This document shows positions 40,501-48,478 of a stretch of DNA of 48,505 nucleotides, one piece after another. Each line of letters begins with the position of its first letter. The first letter of the stretch is position 1. The stretch is taken from positions 1 through 48,505 of the forward strand of contig JAFLVI010000005.1 in NCBI GenBank assembly GCA_022508405.1, written 5' to 3'. Made by a program: the position numbers and the translations under genes. The notes beneath the pieces are model-generated. The model searched no databases, had not been told where the DNA came from, and saw nothing but the letters and a program-made list of their open reading frames with translations. The stretch is from Clostridiales bacterium (lineage in GTDB: Bacteria; Bacillota; Clostridia; Christensenellales; Pumilibacteraceae).

Positions 40501-42650
40501 GTGTCCGGATTGGGCGTTGCGCCCGAAGCGGGGCCTGCGCCCAAAAGCATTTGATTACCTGCTTGCGACATTACCGGATTTTGCGCCGCAGTGCGCTGTG
40601 CCTGCGTTGCCGCTATTGTCGAATTAAGCTTGACTATATAGGACGACACGGGCGCCTGCATAGCAAGTTCGTCCTGCTTGCGCTTGGAAAGCGCGCGAAG
40701 GAACAACCAAACTATAATAAGTATAATGATTATTCCGCCGAGTATGGCAGCCGAGATAATAAGCCATGCCTGCCAGTCGTCGAACCGAGCAAATATACTG
40801 CCGGCGTCTACGTTGATATCTATAACTTCGGAATCGAATGTTATAACCTGTCTGTTGTTGTTGGTAAACTCAAGCTTGACCTTTGCCGTGGTCTGACCCT
40901 TTATGTTGTCCACTTTGGGGTCGAGTTTGAGCACGTTATTGCTAAACGTAACGGCAAGCTGCTTCTCGTTGAGCGACCATGCATTGGTAAGCAGATAACC
41001 GCGGTCGCGCATATCGGCAAACACGGCGGCATTAAGCGCATTGTACGAAACCGCCTTTTTGCCTTCTATAGGCTGGAACTTAATGGAATATCCACCGTAA
41101 GTGGTTACAATAATGCTTGTTGTATAGTCCTTACTGTCCAGCGTAGTAGGTCCGTCGTAATAGCGAATGGTAAAGCTTATAATAAACGTGCTGTTTGCAA
41201 GAGAACTCTTTTTGCCGGTTATCTTATAAATCGTGGGCCAGTATTTTTCCTCATCGGACAAGTCGAACACGTACTCGCCGCCATCGACTTTTACAGGGTC
41301 GATAGAAAGACCTTCCGGCTTTAAATTTTCACTTCCGTTTACTGTGGTTTTAAGATGGTTGAAGGCGGCAGGATTGTAGGTACTGGGCGCGCCGTAGTTC
41401 ATTATGTCGTCGGGACGAATATAGATTGCGCTGTAGTCGGACGAATCATCGTCTTCGGCGCTGTCCACAGGTCTTATTATGGTCTTACTGTTGTGGTAAT
41501 CCATAATATTTTTGGAAGTCACGTTAAGGCTAAGATATGACGTATCTATTTGCTTTTCCTGCGGGTTTGCAGGCAGGAATGTAAACGGAATGTAAATATA
41601 ATAGCTCTCGTTGGCATGACCGGTAACGTGGCTGATTTTAACAAGCATTGTTTGGATTTTTTCAAAGAACGTATCGCTGTTTAACGATTTGATTTGTTCG
41701 TCGGAAAGCTCCACCCATCCGGAAATATACGGCGCAATGCGGACATAGGAATTGCCCGTGGTCGTGGCGGGAGTGGAGTTTTTGATCTCGTTCTTTAAAG
41801 TCAAGCCCGAAATTTCGGGGAAGGAAACCTCATCTATTTGCAGATTGGTAACCGAGTTGACAGTCCACATGGAAGTGGAGCCGTCCATGCGCGGCTGATG
41901 GGATGTTGAGTACAGAGCGCGGCCCTGCAACAATTCGCTAAGGTCAATAGTGACCTTGGAATAGTTTTGGACACCTTTCGTGCCTTTTTTATCTTCATAA
42001 ATAGGCTGATGAACGGTGCCGGTGCACGAACTGGCCTCTTTCCTACTGTTGCCGTCCATGACGTATTCCTTGCCGTTGCTGTCAACTTTGTAACCGACAT
42101 AAAGCGTTTCGTTAGGTGCGCATTGCACAAACGAGTCGTTGACCGTTACCGCAAAATAAATCGTTCTTTCATCATCATTCGTGTCAACCTTAACTTTAAC
42201 CGAAAAGTACCCGATAGTATTTCCCTCGGTCATGGAAAGCGCGTCTATGGTAAAAGTTTGCGCTTGTCCTTCGTACTCATTGTTAAACGTTACTTTAAAG
42301 TTGGGATTGTCCCCGTTTATCAACGTATCTGTTGCAAAAGCGTATGAATTGATATCACCTGTTCCGGTTTTACCCACAGCGTTAGCCGATATAGTGCGCC
42401 TACGGTAATTTTCACCGTTGAATTCGGGAACTTGAGATGATTGAGATTCGGTTGTCTGGCTAAGCTTGCCGTTTACGTCCAGCGTAAGATTAACAGAAGA
42501 CTGCGCGGTGCTACCGGCATTGTTACCTTCCGTAAGTTCATACGCCAAAGCTGATTTGTTTGGCAATAACAGTGCTGCAAAAAGAGCAAGAAAAGCTGTA
42601 ATGAGGACTGTAAAAAGCAGTACGTTGCGTTTTATTGATGTTTTTTGCAT
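37560..42650 (-). CDS. Giant bitopic membrane protein with coiled-coil tail and GARP repeats (1696 residues)
   Basis: A signal peptide (residues 1-36, ending KSALA) is followed by an outside domain (37-625) rich in beta-type sequence and without recognisable family. One membrane helix lies at 628-652 and a stop-transfer LRALSKRKQ follows. The cytoplasmic part has a Pro/Ser/Thr linker, a small helical domain (747-806), a long coiled coil (880-1370), and a highly charged helix (about 1380-1510) built of 11-residue units such as EEAKRLAEEQA and EEAKRQAEAEA. It ends in a basic tail with 13 GARP tetrapeptides (1628-1685). The start follows the first giant gene by 15 bases, with AGGGGGTG overlapping that stop. 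Function unknown; the shape suggests an envelope anchor for a cytoplasmic scaffold. Confidence 0.9.
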   Translation of the reverse strand: MQKTSIKRNVLLFTVLITAFLALFAALLLPNKSALAYELTEGNNAGSTAQSSVNLTLDVNGKLSQTTESQSSQVPEFNGENYRRRTISANAVGKTGTGDINSYAFATDTLINGDNPNFKVTFNNEYEGQAQTFTIDALSMTEGNTIGYFSVKVKVDTNDDERTIYFAVTVNDSFVQCAPNETLYVGYKVDSNGKEYVMDGNSRKEASSCTGTVHQPIYEDKKGTKGVQNYSKVTIDLSELLQGRALYSTSHQPRMDGSTSMWTVNSVTNLQIDEVSFPEISGLTLKNEIKNSTPATTTGNSYVRIAPYISGWVELSDEQIKSLNSDTFFEKIQTMLVKISHVTGHANESYYIYIPFTFLPANPQEKQIDTSYLSLNVTSKNIMDYHNSKTIIRPVDSAEDDDSSDYSAIYIRPDDIMNYGAPSTYNPAAFNHLKTTVNGSENLKPEGLSIDPVKVDGGEYVFDLSDEEKYWPTIYKITGKKSSLANSTFIISFTIRYYDGPTTLDSKDYTTSIIVTTYGGYSIKFQPIEGKKAVSYNALNAAVFADMRDRGYLLTNAWSLNEKQLAVTFSNNVLKLDPKVDNIKGQTTAKVKLEFTNNNRQVITFDSEVIDINVDAGSIFARFDDWQAWLIISAAILGGIIIILIIVWLFLRALSKRKQDELAMQAPVSSYIVKLNSTIAATQAQRTAAQNPVMSQAGNQMLLGAGPASGATPNPDTLQLATGSSPNASTPSTPSTGEQPAAPAPSEEEELYALIAKYISDDELLERIFTEKYEPKGMVRRTFFKSKDLQARELDKEKKRIIERYKSPMPMDEAVMSETEAKTTGASSRPAASSEPTATESVTEELFVLDFDPDSPLYVEPEKKADEFSEEKIDIDTSPEESRLRAIEHQNEILNKELAELKARLDKVQTEVDKAKTMEDELREKIAKAEQDDAQYAKDIEELEFKLASAKNKDKPTITRDIGIKEEKKKRNSDELERLRQELEKLLGNSDRINGIYTKLNDLQQQKSGELEAAVAELEKAKAEYNAYVERMETLRKRQELEAKVTELEPLLQAVNNTDYELKRIEQLEQDQAKERESLKSAVAQAKSQILGATDFGIIADLNAQISDANARLSELEREITKTTKQKADLNIEFNAQRRKANDFIGKNEIPLEEVIKADDQVLGAIEFEIVKARREKEKNEAEQAVANAQAVYEDLSASANDVTMIAMDVASAVSELEEEIASVQTQLDEINAQMEAASEDEKLELMVAQGETNDKLEELKARLEQTNIDGTKRKMEAQAEHDEQLERARLDLDRTNDEFEEACRSFDDFVTNTNPLDLITSGSGVISKDQAKIEAENLKKHLERAKLEAEQARLAAQQAQEQAEADRRKAQEEAEAARLEAERTAQEAIEQAEKARLEAEEKARADVEAAEQARREAEEAMAAEAEEARRKAEAEAEEAKRLAEEQAEEAKRQAEAEAEEAKRLAEEQAEEAKRQAEAEAEEAKRKAQEEIEEMRRKAEEEAEAKRLEEENKRKEEEERQKADAERADAIAKKVALRKDQIIAIRNEMKELKGDEDAKLLRERLYNLQLTFDEDEHGSSELMDFYNKTMDDIQNSGEIARLKAENAKKPQRIVRKVTERVNRIPKRKAGARPGARPGARPGARPGARPGARPAGARPQGARPGARPAGARPQGARPGARPGARPGGPSGGPKRPR
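37596..37763 (-). repeat. 12-base GARP-coding tandem repeats
   Basis: The 3' end of giant gene 2 encodes 13 Gly-Ala-Arg-Pro units, some with an extra Ala or Gln between them. The codons are near-identical (GCACGTCCC, GCAAGACCG), so the array could expand or shrink by slippage. Confidence 0.9.
38190..38350 (-). repeat. 33-base repeats coding 11-residue helical units
   Basis: At least five in-frame 33-base units encode alternating EEAKRLAEEQA and EEAKRQAEAEA. Eleven-residue periodicity in charged sequence is typical of a right-handed coiled coil or a single stable helix. Confidence 0.85.
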
Positions 42651-42665
42651 GTCTTTCGCACCCCC

Positions 42666-45600
42666 TTACATATTTCCGTCGCCCATTTCGGACGCGTCGA
42701 ATATAATAGTGTTTCCGTCTATGTCTTGCGGTGCACCGTAGCCGGCGTCTTGAGCGCCAAAGCCATCCGTGGCGCCGAAGCCGTCCGTGGCACCAAAGCC
42801 GTCAGGAGCACCGAATCCGGCTTGGTCGCCAAAGCCGCCGCCCTGTGCGCCGAAGCCACCGTCCGGAGCGCCGAAACCGCCGTCGATGGGAACATCGGTG
42901 GCAAACGGTGTAACGGGCGGTACATTGCCCGATTGCGCGGCGGCAAACGCTGCCTTTTTGGCCTCCAATTCCGCCTTTAACTCGGCAACGGATTTTTTGC
43001 CGCCCTTCTTTTTCTTTTTAGTCTTTTTGTCGGCGGTTGCGGCAAGATCGGAGTTGACAAGAGCTACGCCGCTTTCGTCCTCCTTATCCTTGCGCATTTC
43101 GTTAAACATTTTTGCGTACTTGGGATCTTCCATTTTAAGCTTGGACTTGACAAGCTGCTCACGCGAAGCGGCATTTGCCTTGCCGTGCATACGGTCGCGC
43201 AGACGAATAAGTTCCTGATTGCGCTTGATGATAGCACGCTGTTTGGATCTGCGACGAATATATACGATATAGCGAATCAAGAATATGATAAAGAGTACGC
43301 CAAACACCATGGCAAACGAATACAGCCAGATATTGCCGTAGCCGATAAGTCCGTCGTCGTCCTCCATTACGGGCAATGTATCTATAATGCCGGATATCGA
43401 TACTTCAAATGAAAGCACCTTAGTATCGTTTACGTCGTTTTCGTTAAATACGGAAACGTTCAAATCGAAGTTTCGTTTGGTATTGAGTTTGGGCGTGATA
43501 ACTATTTCCCTTGCCGCAGAGCCCGTGTCGTACTGGAAGTACTTGGCTGCAGCGGTTTCCGCCGACAGAAGGAAAATCTTGTATCTGTCAGGATTTTCCG
43601 TTTCGTTAAGATTGAGCAAATCCACGACCTTAATCGTCACTCGCGTATTCAATCCCGAGCCGTTTGTAGTCCACAAGCCCTCCTTGTTTTCCGACTTACG
43701 GCAATTTACCTTGACAATCAAGTCGCCGCCCTCGCTGCTTTGCAGCTTGATCTTGCCGGATACAACGGGGACGATTACTTCTATTATAGAATCGGACGAA
43801 GCAGATTCGTACGTGGTGGCGCTTGCGTCACGGGTAAATCTTACGTGCATGGAGAACTTATCGTTTGTCTGCGCCGTGCTGTTGCTGGAGATTATGCGTA
43901 TCGTGGGATCGGACTGAACATTCTCGAACACAACATTCTTTACGAACGGAGGCATACCTGTATCGCCGTTTTGATTTGTAAAGTAAATGGCGCGGTAAAC
44001 CTTTTCGTTATTTTTGACCGAGTTGTCCACAACGTCGCCGTACAAAATTTTATATTTGCCGTTTACGGCGTCGGAGTTAAAGCTGTTGGCTTTGCGCAAA
44101 ACTTCGTCCAACTTGGAGACCGGAATGTACTGGTCGTCTATTACGGTAACGGTACTGTTGCTTGTGGTTACCTTGGAAATATTGACAGTAAGCTCAAAAG
44201 CCACGCTCTTGTCGTACACGTTGACCGAGAATTGAACTGTGCCCGTGCCCGACCGCTTGGGAATGATTGTAAACTTTGTTTTGTTGGCGGCATTTTTACT
44301 TGTGGAGAACAGCTTGTCGTTTTCGTTTTTGCTGTCTTCCGAACTGAACAAGTTGAAGATTTGCACATTGGACATCAACTCGTTATATGCCTTTTGCGCC
44401 GTGTTATTGTTTGCCAAATCGGCGTGGTCGCCTTCCCTGACAAGTTTGATATACTGCCTTTGAGGGTTGAACAAGTCGATTTCGGTATCTTCGGTAATCA
44501 AATAGTTAAAGTCGGTTATTGTTTTTTCTATTTCAAATCCGACGATATTTGTAAAGTTGAATGTTATATAAAGCTTTTCCGTAGGCTTCCTTTGAGCGTC
44601 GGGAGCATCGCTTCCGCCTACCGCATAAGTAAAGTAACGCTCGTGCTCGGAATCGGCAAAGCGCTGCACCGCCACCGTAAAGTTGATATCCTTGCTGGTG
44701 GTGGGATGGACCTTTATCTTATCGCCGCTTAGGGTAACAACAGGCATGTTTTGACCTGTGTAATCTGTAAACTGAGAATTGTAGTTTGTAAATGCTACGT
44801 CCTTAGTGGAGTTGCCGTACGAAAAGCTGATGTTGGCATTTCTCGCATGAAGGACATAATCGTCAAGCAAAATTTCTTGGGTGTGCCCGACGTAAATTTC
44901 TTGTTCGTAGTTTACGGTATGTTTGTTTTTGGTACCCTCGGTATTGCCGTTGATGTCCAACGAGGAAGAATTCAACCTAAGAGTGGGCTGTGAAAAGATA
45001 AAAGCGACGTTTGACGCGGGTACTCTTGTGGCAAGGGTGTTTGTTTCTTTGTAACCTTCTTCATCGTCGTAATCGTATTTGTTTATTGTGAATTCGTTAA
45101 GACTGGCATTGGCGAAAACGCTTCCGCTCGTTCTGCCGGTAAGATAATCTTTTACTCCTACATTGTTGCCCTGTTTGTACCTGATTGATCCGGTAGCGTC
45201 GCTTGCGGTAAACGTGATTACGTCGTACGTGAACTGAAGATTGTTACCTTCCACCTTAAAGTCGTACATGCCGTAAACGTTTTTAAACTCCGTATTTATG
45301 GCTTTTACAACTTTATCGGCGGTAAGAGCGGACTTAAGCGCGTATCCGCTGCCCGAAAGCGCAACCGTAACGGTAATATTGTTTATTTTGGCGCTTACGC
45401 CGGCGCCGAGAATAGCAGACGATTCCTGACCTGTCGTGGGATATGCAAGCGTCGCCCTATCGCCGTCGCGGTCGGTAAACAGGAATTTATATTCGTTATT
45501 GTACTTTGCAAGATCTATGTCGTTTAAGTAGTACGACAAATCGCCGGCCGCTCTTTTATTGAAATCGGGGAAGCCGCCGTCCTTTTCTCGCATGGAATTA

Positions 45601-48308
45601 AGTATTGCGGTTTTAAAGCCGTCGTTGACATTATCCGTTACGCCGGTAAGGAACTTAATAAGCTCGTCCACGCCGGTGGATACGTCCTGCACCGCAACCG
45701 AGAATTTATTGTTATGACTGTTGTTGGGGTCCAAAAGCGGAATGTTGCTGTTGGCATCGCCGGATGTGAATGCGTCAAATGTCAACACGGACGGAGTATC
45801 CGCTATGGAGAAGGTTATACTGCATTTTTCGTAATCGTAGTATATTGCGTTGTCGTTGCTGCTTCCCTTGTACAGATTGTAGTCGTTGTACCGCGCAACA
45901 TAAAAGTCGACGCGAATATTTTGACCTTTGGACGACCGCAACGGATGAATGCGTATACCCACGCCCTTTTCCGCGTCGTACACAACGCTGAATTCAAACA
46001 TTAAGCTCTGCTGGACAGGCGTCATAAGCTTGTCGTTAAAGTAGAACTTGGGCGCATAATACGTGGCTGCTTCGAGATCTGTTATTGTGTCATTGCCGGA
46101 TGAATTGCCGGTTAGATTGTCTCTTAAGAGATATGTTACGTTTAAATCTGCGCTCTTTACACCTATAATGCGGTATGCGTCGCCTATGTTGTTTACGTTT
46201 ACAAGCGGCTTGTACACACCGGTCGCGCCGTTGATTGTTGTGTGAGCGACAGGATCGTCTTCTTCGATATTAAGATCGTAGTCCCATACGTAGAATGTTG
46301 CGGTATCAAAGTCGGGAGCGGTGTTGTTTTTGTCAGCCGTTGCAGACGGTCTGAAGGCAATTACATTGCCGCTGTCTACTCCCCAGTTTTTAATCTTTTC
46401 GCCGCCTATAGAGGGATAGAACTCGTCAAAAAGCTGTTGCTTGAAAGTACTTCCTTCTTTGATAATGCGTACAAGCTTACCCCTTTCGGTAATTGCATAA
46501 AGGTTGTTGCCGTAGCCGGAATAGATTGCGTTAAACTTTTCCAGTTTGCCGCCTGTTGCGTTCTGGTACGAAAGCTCTTGTACGCTCAGTCCGTTTGCCC
46601 AAGCGTAAATCTTGCCGTCGGAGCCAAGCGCGGCGCTGATATAATTGGGATCGTTTTTAACGGCGTCCGTAAAGTTGCTGCCGCTCAAGGTATCCGACGG
46701 GGTTGTGCCGAAAAACGCTCTTTTTTGTCCAGATTTTTGTTTGCCTGCGGCGACCGATATGAATGTTGTGCTTTTGCCGGTTAACAGTTGCGTAGGCGTT
46801 GCAACATTTGCAGCGGACGTACCGGTAGTGGAAATCTGGCCGTAAGCGTTGTCGCCCCAGCCGTAAAGCTTGCCCGATGCGTCTATGCCGTACCCTATAT
46901 CGTTGCCCAAAGCAACGGGATAGCGCACAGGGGTAGCTGCGGTTTCTTCGCCGTATTGACGTATTTCGCCGTTGTTGGCGGCGGCGCCGTTGTTGCCCTT
47001 TACATAGTAAGGATAATCGGAACCGCGAGTGTAATTGTAAACGATTGAGGAACCCTTTTGCCGCGCGTAGTACTGTTCCGTATCCACGCCGTAAAGCTCG
47101 CCGTTGGGCTGATTGCTGCCTCGGCCGCCGGCTATGGCGTTGGCAATGGCTCCGCTACTCCAGCTTATTCCGGTAACAGCGGGCTTATCCGTAGAAGTAA
47201 TTACGTCCGTTGTCATTGTAATCGTGCTTCCGCCGGATGATGTTATAAAGTTTTTACCGCGAAGAAGCAACGACGTTCCGCCGGTGCCGGTACTGCCGGG
47301 ATTGTTTATACCAACCGTATAACCGCCTGCCACTACTGAGACATTAGGCACGGTTTCCGGCGCATTCTGAGACGCCGATATAAACGTATTGAATACCTTT
47401 CGAGCATTAGTCTCTACGCCTATGTTGGATGAAGTATTATAGGTACGGTTTTCCGTTGTGGTTCTGGTGTGTACGGCATTATACAGCATCGAGCCCCATA
47501 CATAAGTATGGTAATAATAGCCGGTGGTGGTAGAACTCCACGAGCCTTGCGTGCCGTAGTTTCTTACAAACATAAATATATAATTGAACTCACCCGCCGC
47601 CAATGACGTAAATCTATTACTGGCCGAAGGGATAAGCTGCTCGGTGGGATATGCCGTTACCCCCGTAGCGTTGGAAGGAGCTTGGTAATAATAATAGTCT
47701 ATAATATCCGGCGTGTTCCACGGATAGTGGGAATTGGTTGTCGGGCGCAAAAGCAAATAGTTGACGCCACCGTCGCCGCCGGCGCCGCTTTCATCATGCG
47801 GTACATCATAATATGCCGATCCGTCCGCACCCCAAGTGTACAAATAACCTTGTTCGGTTACAAACGCGGCGGTTGTGCCCGTGCAGGCAATGCTTTTTAT
47901 TTTGTCTTTGGTCTCCGTATGATAGTGTTCACCCGATTGAGGTTCGGTACCCCATCTGTAATCTCCTTTCGGTCCGACACGGAATTTAACCGGAATCTCG
48001 GTGGGTTTTTCGGTATAGTAATCCCCCAGAGTATTGCCGCCCTGAATGCGGTCTTCCTTTGTGCTCCAGCCGTAAAGCTTGCCGTCGTATGTAAGACCTA
48101 TGGCAAAGTCGTATCCTGCCGCAACCTGAACAAACCTGATGCCGTTTTCTACCTTTGCGGCAGGAACGGTAGGTTGCGTCTCATCGGCGCGCACCATCGG
48201 CGGCTTAATAAATCCCAACAATATTACCGCGCATAACAAAAGCGCGACTATCGCGGATAACGAAACTATACGTGATTTGTTTTTATTAGAATGCTTTGTC
48301 AATTTCAT
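42666..48308 (-). CDS. Giant RCC1-like surface protein with membrane anchor and GFG tail (1880 residues)
   Basis: The start is the ATG at 48308, with GAAGGG 5 bases upstream; the frame is open further up but overlaps the promoter. A signal peptide ends VRA at residue 41. Residues 58-680 hold RCC1-type propeller units (clearest GKLYGWGDNAYGQ at 479-491, with ISVAAG and YTWGADG elsewhere). Residues about 680-1650 are beta-rich, Asn/Thr-rich and resemble a chain of Ig-like or cadherin-like domains. The membrane helix is at 1658-1683. The cytoplasmic tail has a basic helix, a KKTKKKKKGGKK stretch near 1761-1773, a short Ala/Lys/Glu helix, and seven GFG motifs plus one GYG at 1810-1860. It is first in a three-gene operon. 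Role unknown; likely surface contact linked to a cytoplasmic partner. Confidence 0.9.
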   Translation of the reverse strand: MKLTKHSNKNKSRIVSLSAIVALLLCAVILLGFIKPPMVRADETQPTVPAAKVENGIRFVQVAAGYDFAIGLTYDGKLYGWSTKEDRIQGGNTLGDYYTEKPTEIPVKFRVGPKGDYRWGTEPQSGEHYHTETKDKIKSIACTGTTAAFVTEQGYLYTWGADGSAYYDVPHDESGAGGDGGVNYLLLRPTTNSHYPWNTPDIIDYYYYQAPSNATGVTAYPTEQLIPSASNRFTSLAAGEFNYIFMFVRNYGTQGSWSSTTTGYYYHTYVWGSMLYNAVHTRTTTENRTYNTSSNIGVETNARKVFNTFISASQNAPETVPNVSVVAGGYTVGINNPGSTGTGGTSLLLRGKNFITSSGGSTITMTTDVITSTDKPAVTGISWSSGAIANAIAGGRGSNQPNGELYGVDTEQYYARQKGSSIVYNYTRGSDYPYYVKGNNGAAANNGEIRQYGEETAATPVRYPVALGNDIGYGIDASGKLYGWGDNAYGQISTTGTSAANVATPTQLLTGKSTTFISVAAGKQKSGQKRAFFGTTPSDTLSGSNFTDAVKNDPNYISAALGSDGKIYAWANGLSVQELSYQNATGGKLEKFNAIYSGYGNNLYAITERGKLVRIIKEGSTFKQQLFDEFYPSIGGEKIKNWGVDSGNVIAFRPSATADKNNTAPDFDTATFYVWDYDLNIEEDDPVAHTTINGATGVYKPLVNVNNIGDAYRIIGVKSADLNVTYLLRDNLTGNSSGNDTITDLEAATYYAPKFYFNDKLMTPVQQSLMFEFSVVYDAEKGVGIRIHPLRSSKGQNIRVDFYVARYNDYNLYKGSSNDNAIYYDYEKCSITFSIADTPSVLTFDAFTSGDANSNIPLLDPNNSHNNKFSVAVQDVSTGVDELIKFLTGVTDNVNDGFKTAILNSMREKDGGFPDFNKRAAGDLSYYLNDIDLAKYNNEYKFLFTDRDGDRATLAYPTTGQESSAILGAGVSAKINNITVTVALSGSGYALKSALTADKVVKAINTEFKNVYGMYDFKVEGNNLQFTYDVITFTASDATGSIRYKQGNNVGVKDYLTGRTSGSVFANASLNEFTINKYDYDDEEGYKETNTLATRVPASNVAFIFSQPTLRLNSSSLDINGNTEGTKNKHTVNYEQEIYVGHTQEILLDDYVLHARNANISFSYGNSTKDVAFTNYNSQFTDYTGQNMPVVTLSGDKIKVHPTTSKDINFTVAVQRFADSEHERYFTYAVGGSDAPDAQRKPTEKLYITFNFTNIVGFEIEKTITDFNYLITEDTEIDLFNPQRQYIKLVREGDHADLANNNTAQKAYNELMSNVQIFNLFSSEDSKNENDKLFSTSKNAANKTKFTIIPKRSGTGTVQFSVNVYDKSVAFELTVNISKVTTSNSTVTVIDDQYIPVSKLDEVLRKANSFNSDAVNGKYKILYGDVVDNSVKNNEKVYRAIYFTNQNGDTGMPPFVKNVVFENVQSDPTIRIISSNSTAQTNDKFSMHVRFTRDASATTYESASSDSIIEVIVPVVSGKIKLQSSEGGDLIVKVNCRKSENKEGLWTTNGSGLNTRVTIKVVDLLNLNETENPDRYKIFLLSAETAAAKYFQYDTGSAAREIVITPKLNTKRNFDLNVSVFNENDVNDTKVLSFEVSISGIIDTLPVMEDDDGLIGYGNIWLYSFAMVFGVLFIIFLIRYIVYIRRRSKQRAIIKRNQELIRLRDRMHGKANAASREQLVKSKLKMEDPKYAKMFNEMRKDKEDESGVALVNSDLAATADKKTKKKKKGGKKSVAELKAELEAKKAAFAAAQSGNVPPVTPFATDVPIDGGFGAPDGGFGAQGGGFGDQAGFGAPDGFGATDGFGATDGFGAQDAGYGAPQDIDGNTIIFDASEMGDGNM
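42728..42881 (-). repeat. GFG-coding repeats in giant gene 1 tail
   Basis: Units of 18-21 bases encode GGFGAPD, GGFGAQG, GFGATD and similar. Low-complexity Phe-Gly repeats like these are known from proteins that self-associate. Confidence 0.85.
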
Positions 48309-48323
48309 AAGACCCTTCTTATG
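48306..48323 (-). promoter_or_regulatory. Hairpin enclosing ribosome-binding site and start codon of giant gene 1
   Basis: On the minus strand CATAAG-AAGGGT-CTTATG is a perfect 6-base stem with a 6-base loop. The ribosome-binding AAGGG is in the loop and the ATG is the end of the 3' strand. It may limit translation in a temperature- or factor-dependent way. Confidence 0.6.
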
Positions 48324-48337
48324 ACCGTATTGCCCCT

Positions 48338-48360
48338 TAAAAAGTCGGCTATAACGCCGA
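48338..48360 (-). promoter_or_regulatory. Leader hairpin resembling an attenuator
   Basis: TCGGC-GTTATA-GCCGA (48360-48345) on the minus strand is followed by C and TTTTT. It lies between the promoter and the start codon of giant gene 1 and could end some transcripts early. Confidence 0.4.
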
Positions 48361-48393
48361 ATATGTATACTATTCGACATTATCCATTTAATA

Positions 48394-48422
48394 AGTATAA
48401 TACATTTGTGTGGGGATGTCAA
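48394..48422 (-). promoter_or_regulatory. Promoter of the giant-gene operon
   Basis: A perfect TTGACA (48422-48417), a 17-base spacer and TATACT (48399-48394). The start near 48387 gives a leader of about 80 bases with two hairpins. Confidence 0.85.
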
Positions 48423-48425
48423 TAT

Positions 48426-48456
48426 AAAAAACTCAAAAAATACGCAAATTTTTGAG
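48426..48456 (-). terminator. Terminator of an upstream gene outside the window
   Basis: CTCAAAAA (48432-48439) pairs with TTTTTGAG (48449-48456), followed by TTTTTTAT on the minus strand. It directly precedes the giant-operon promoter and separates it from whatever lies upstream. Confidence 0.6.
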
Positions 48457-48459
48457 CGA

Positions 48460-48478
48460 TATTCATAGTTTATTCATA
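48460..48478. repeat. Paired TATTCATA direct repeats upstream of the giant-operon promoter
   Basis: TATTCATA occurs at 48460-48467 and 48471-48478, exactly 11 bases apart, or one helical turn. The copies lie about 38 to 56 bases upstream of the -35 box. They could be a regulator site or belong to the end of the upstream gene. Confidence 0.35.

Noticed and set aside
43740..44732. Plus-strand open frame of 330 codons
   Set aside because: Antisense to giant gene 1 with no start signal of its own.
48308..48422. Start of giant gene 1 at the upstream TTG (48422) or ATG (48380)
   Set aside because: The TTG is part of the -35 box, and the ATG lies at the predicted transcription start with no ribosome-binding site. 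The ATG at 48308 gives a normal signal peptide.
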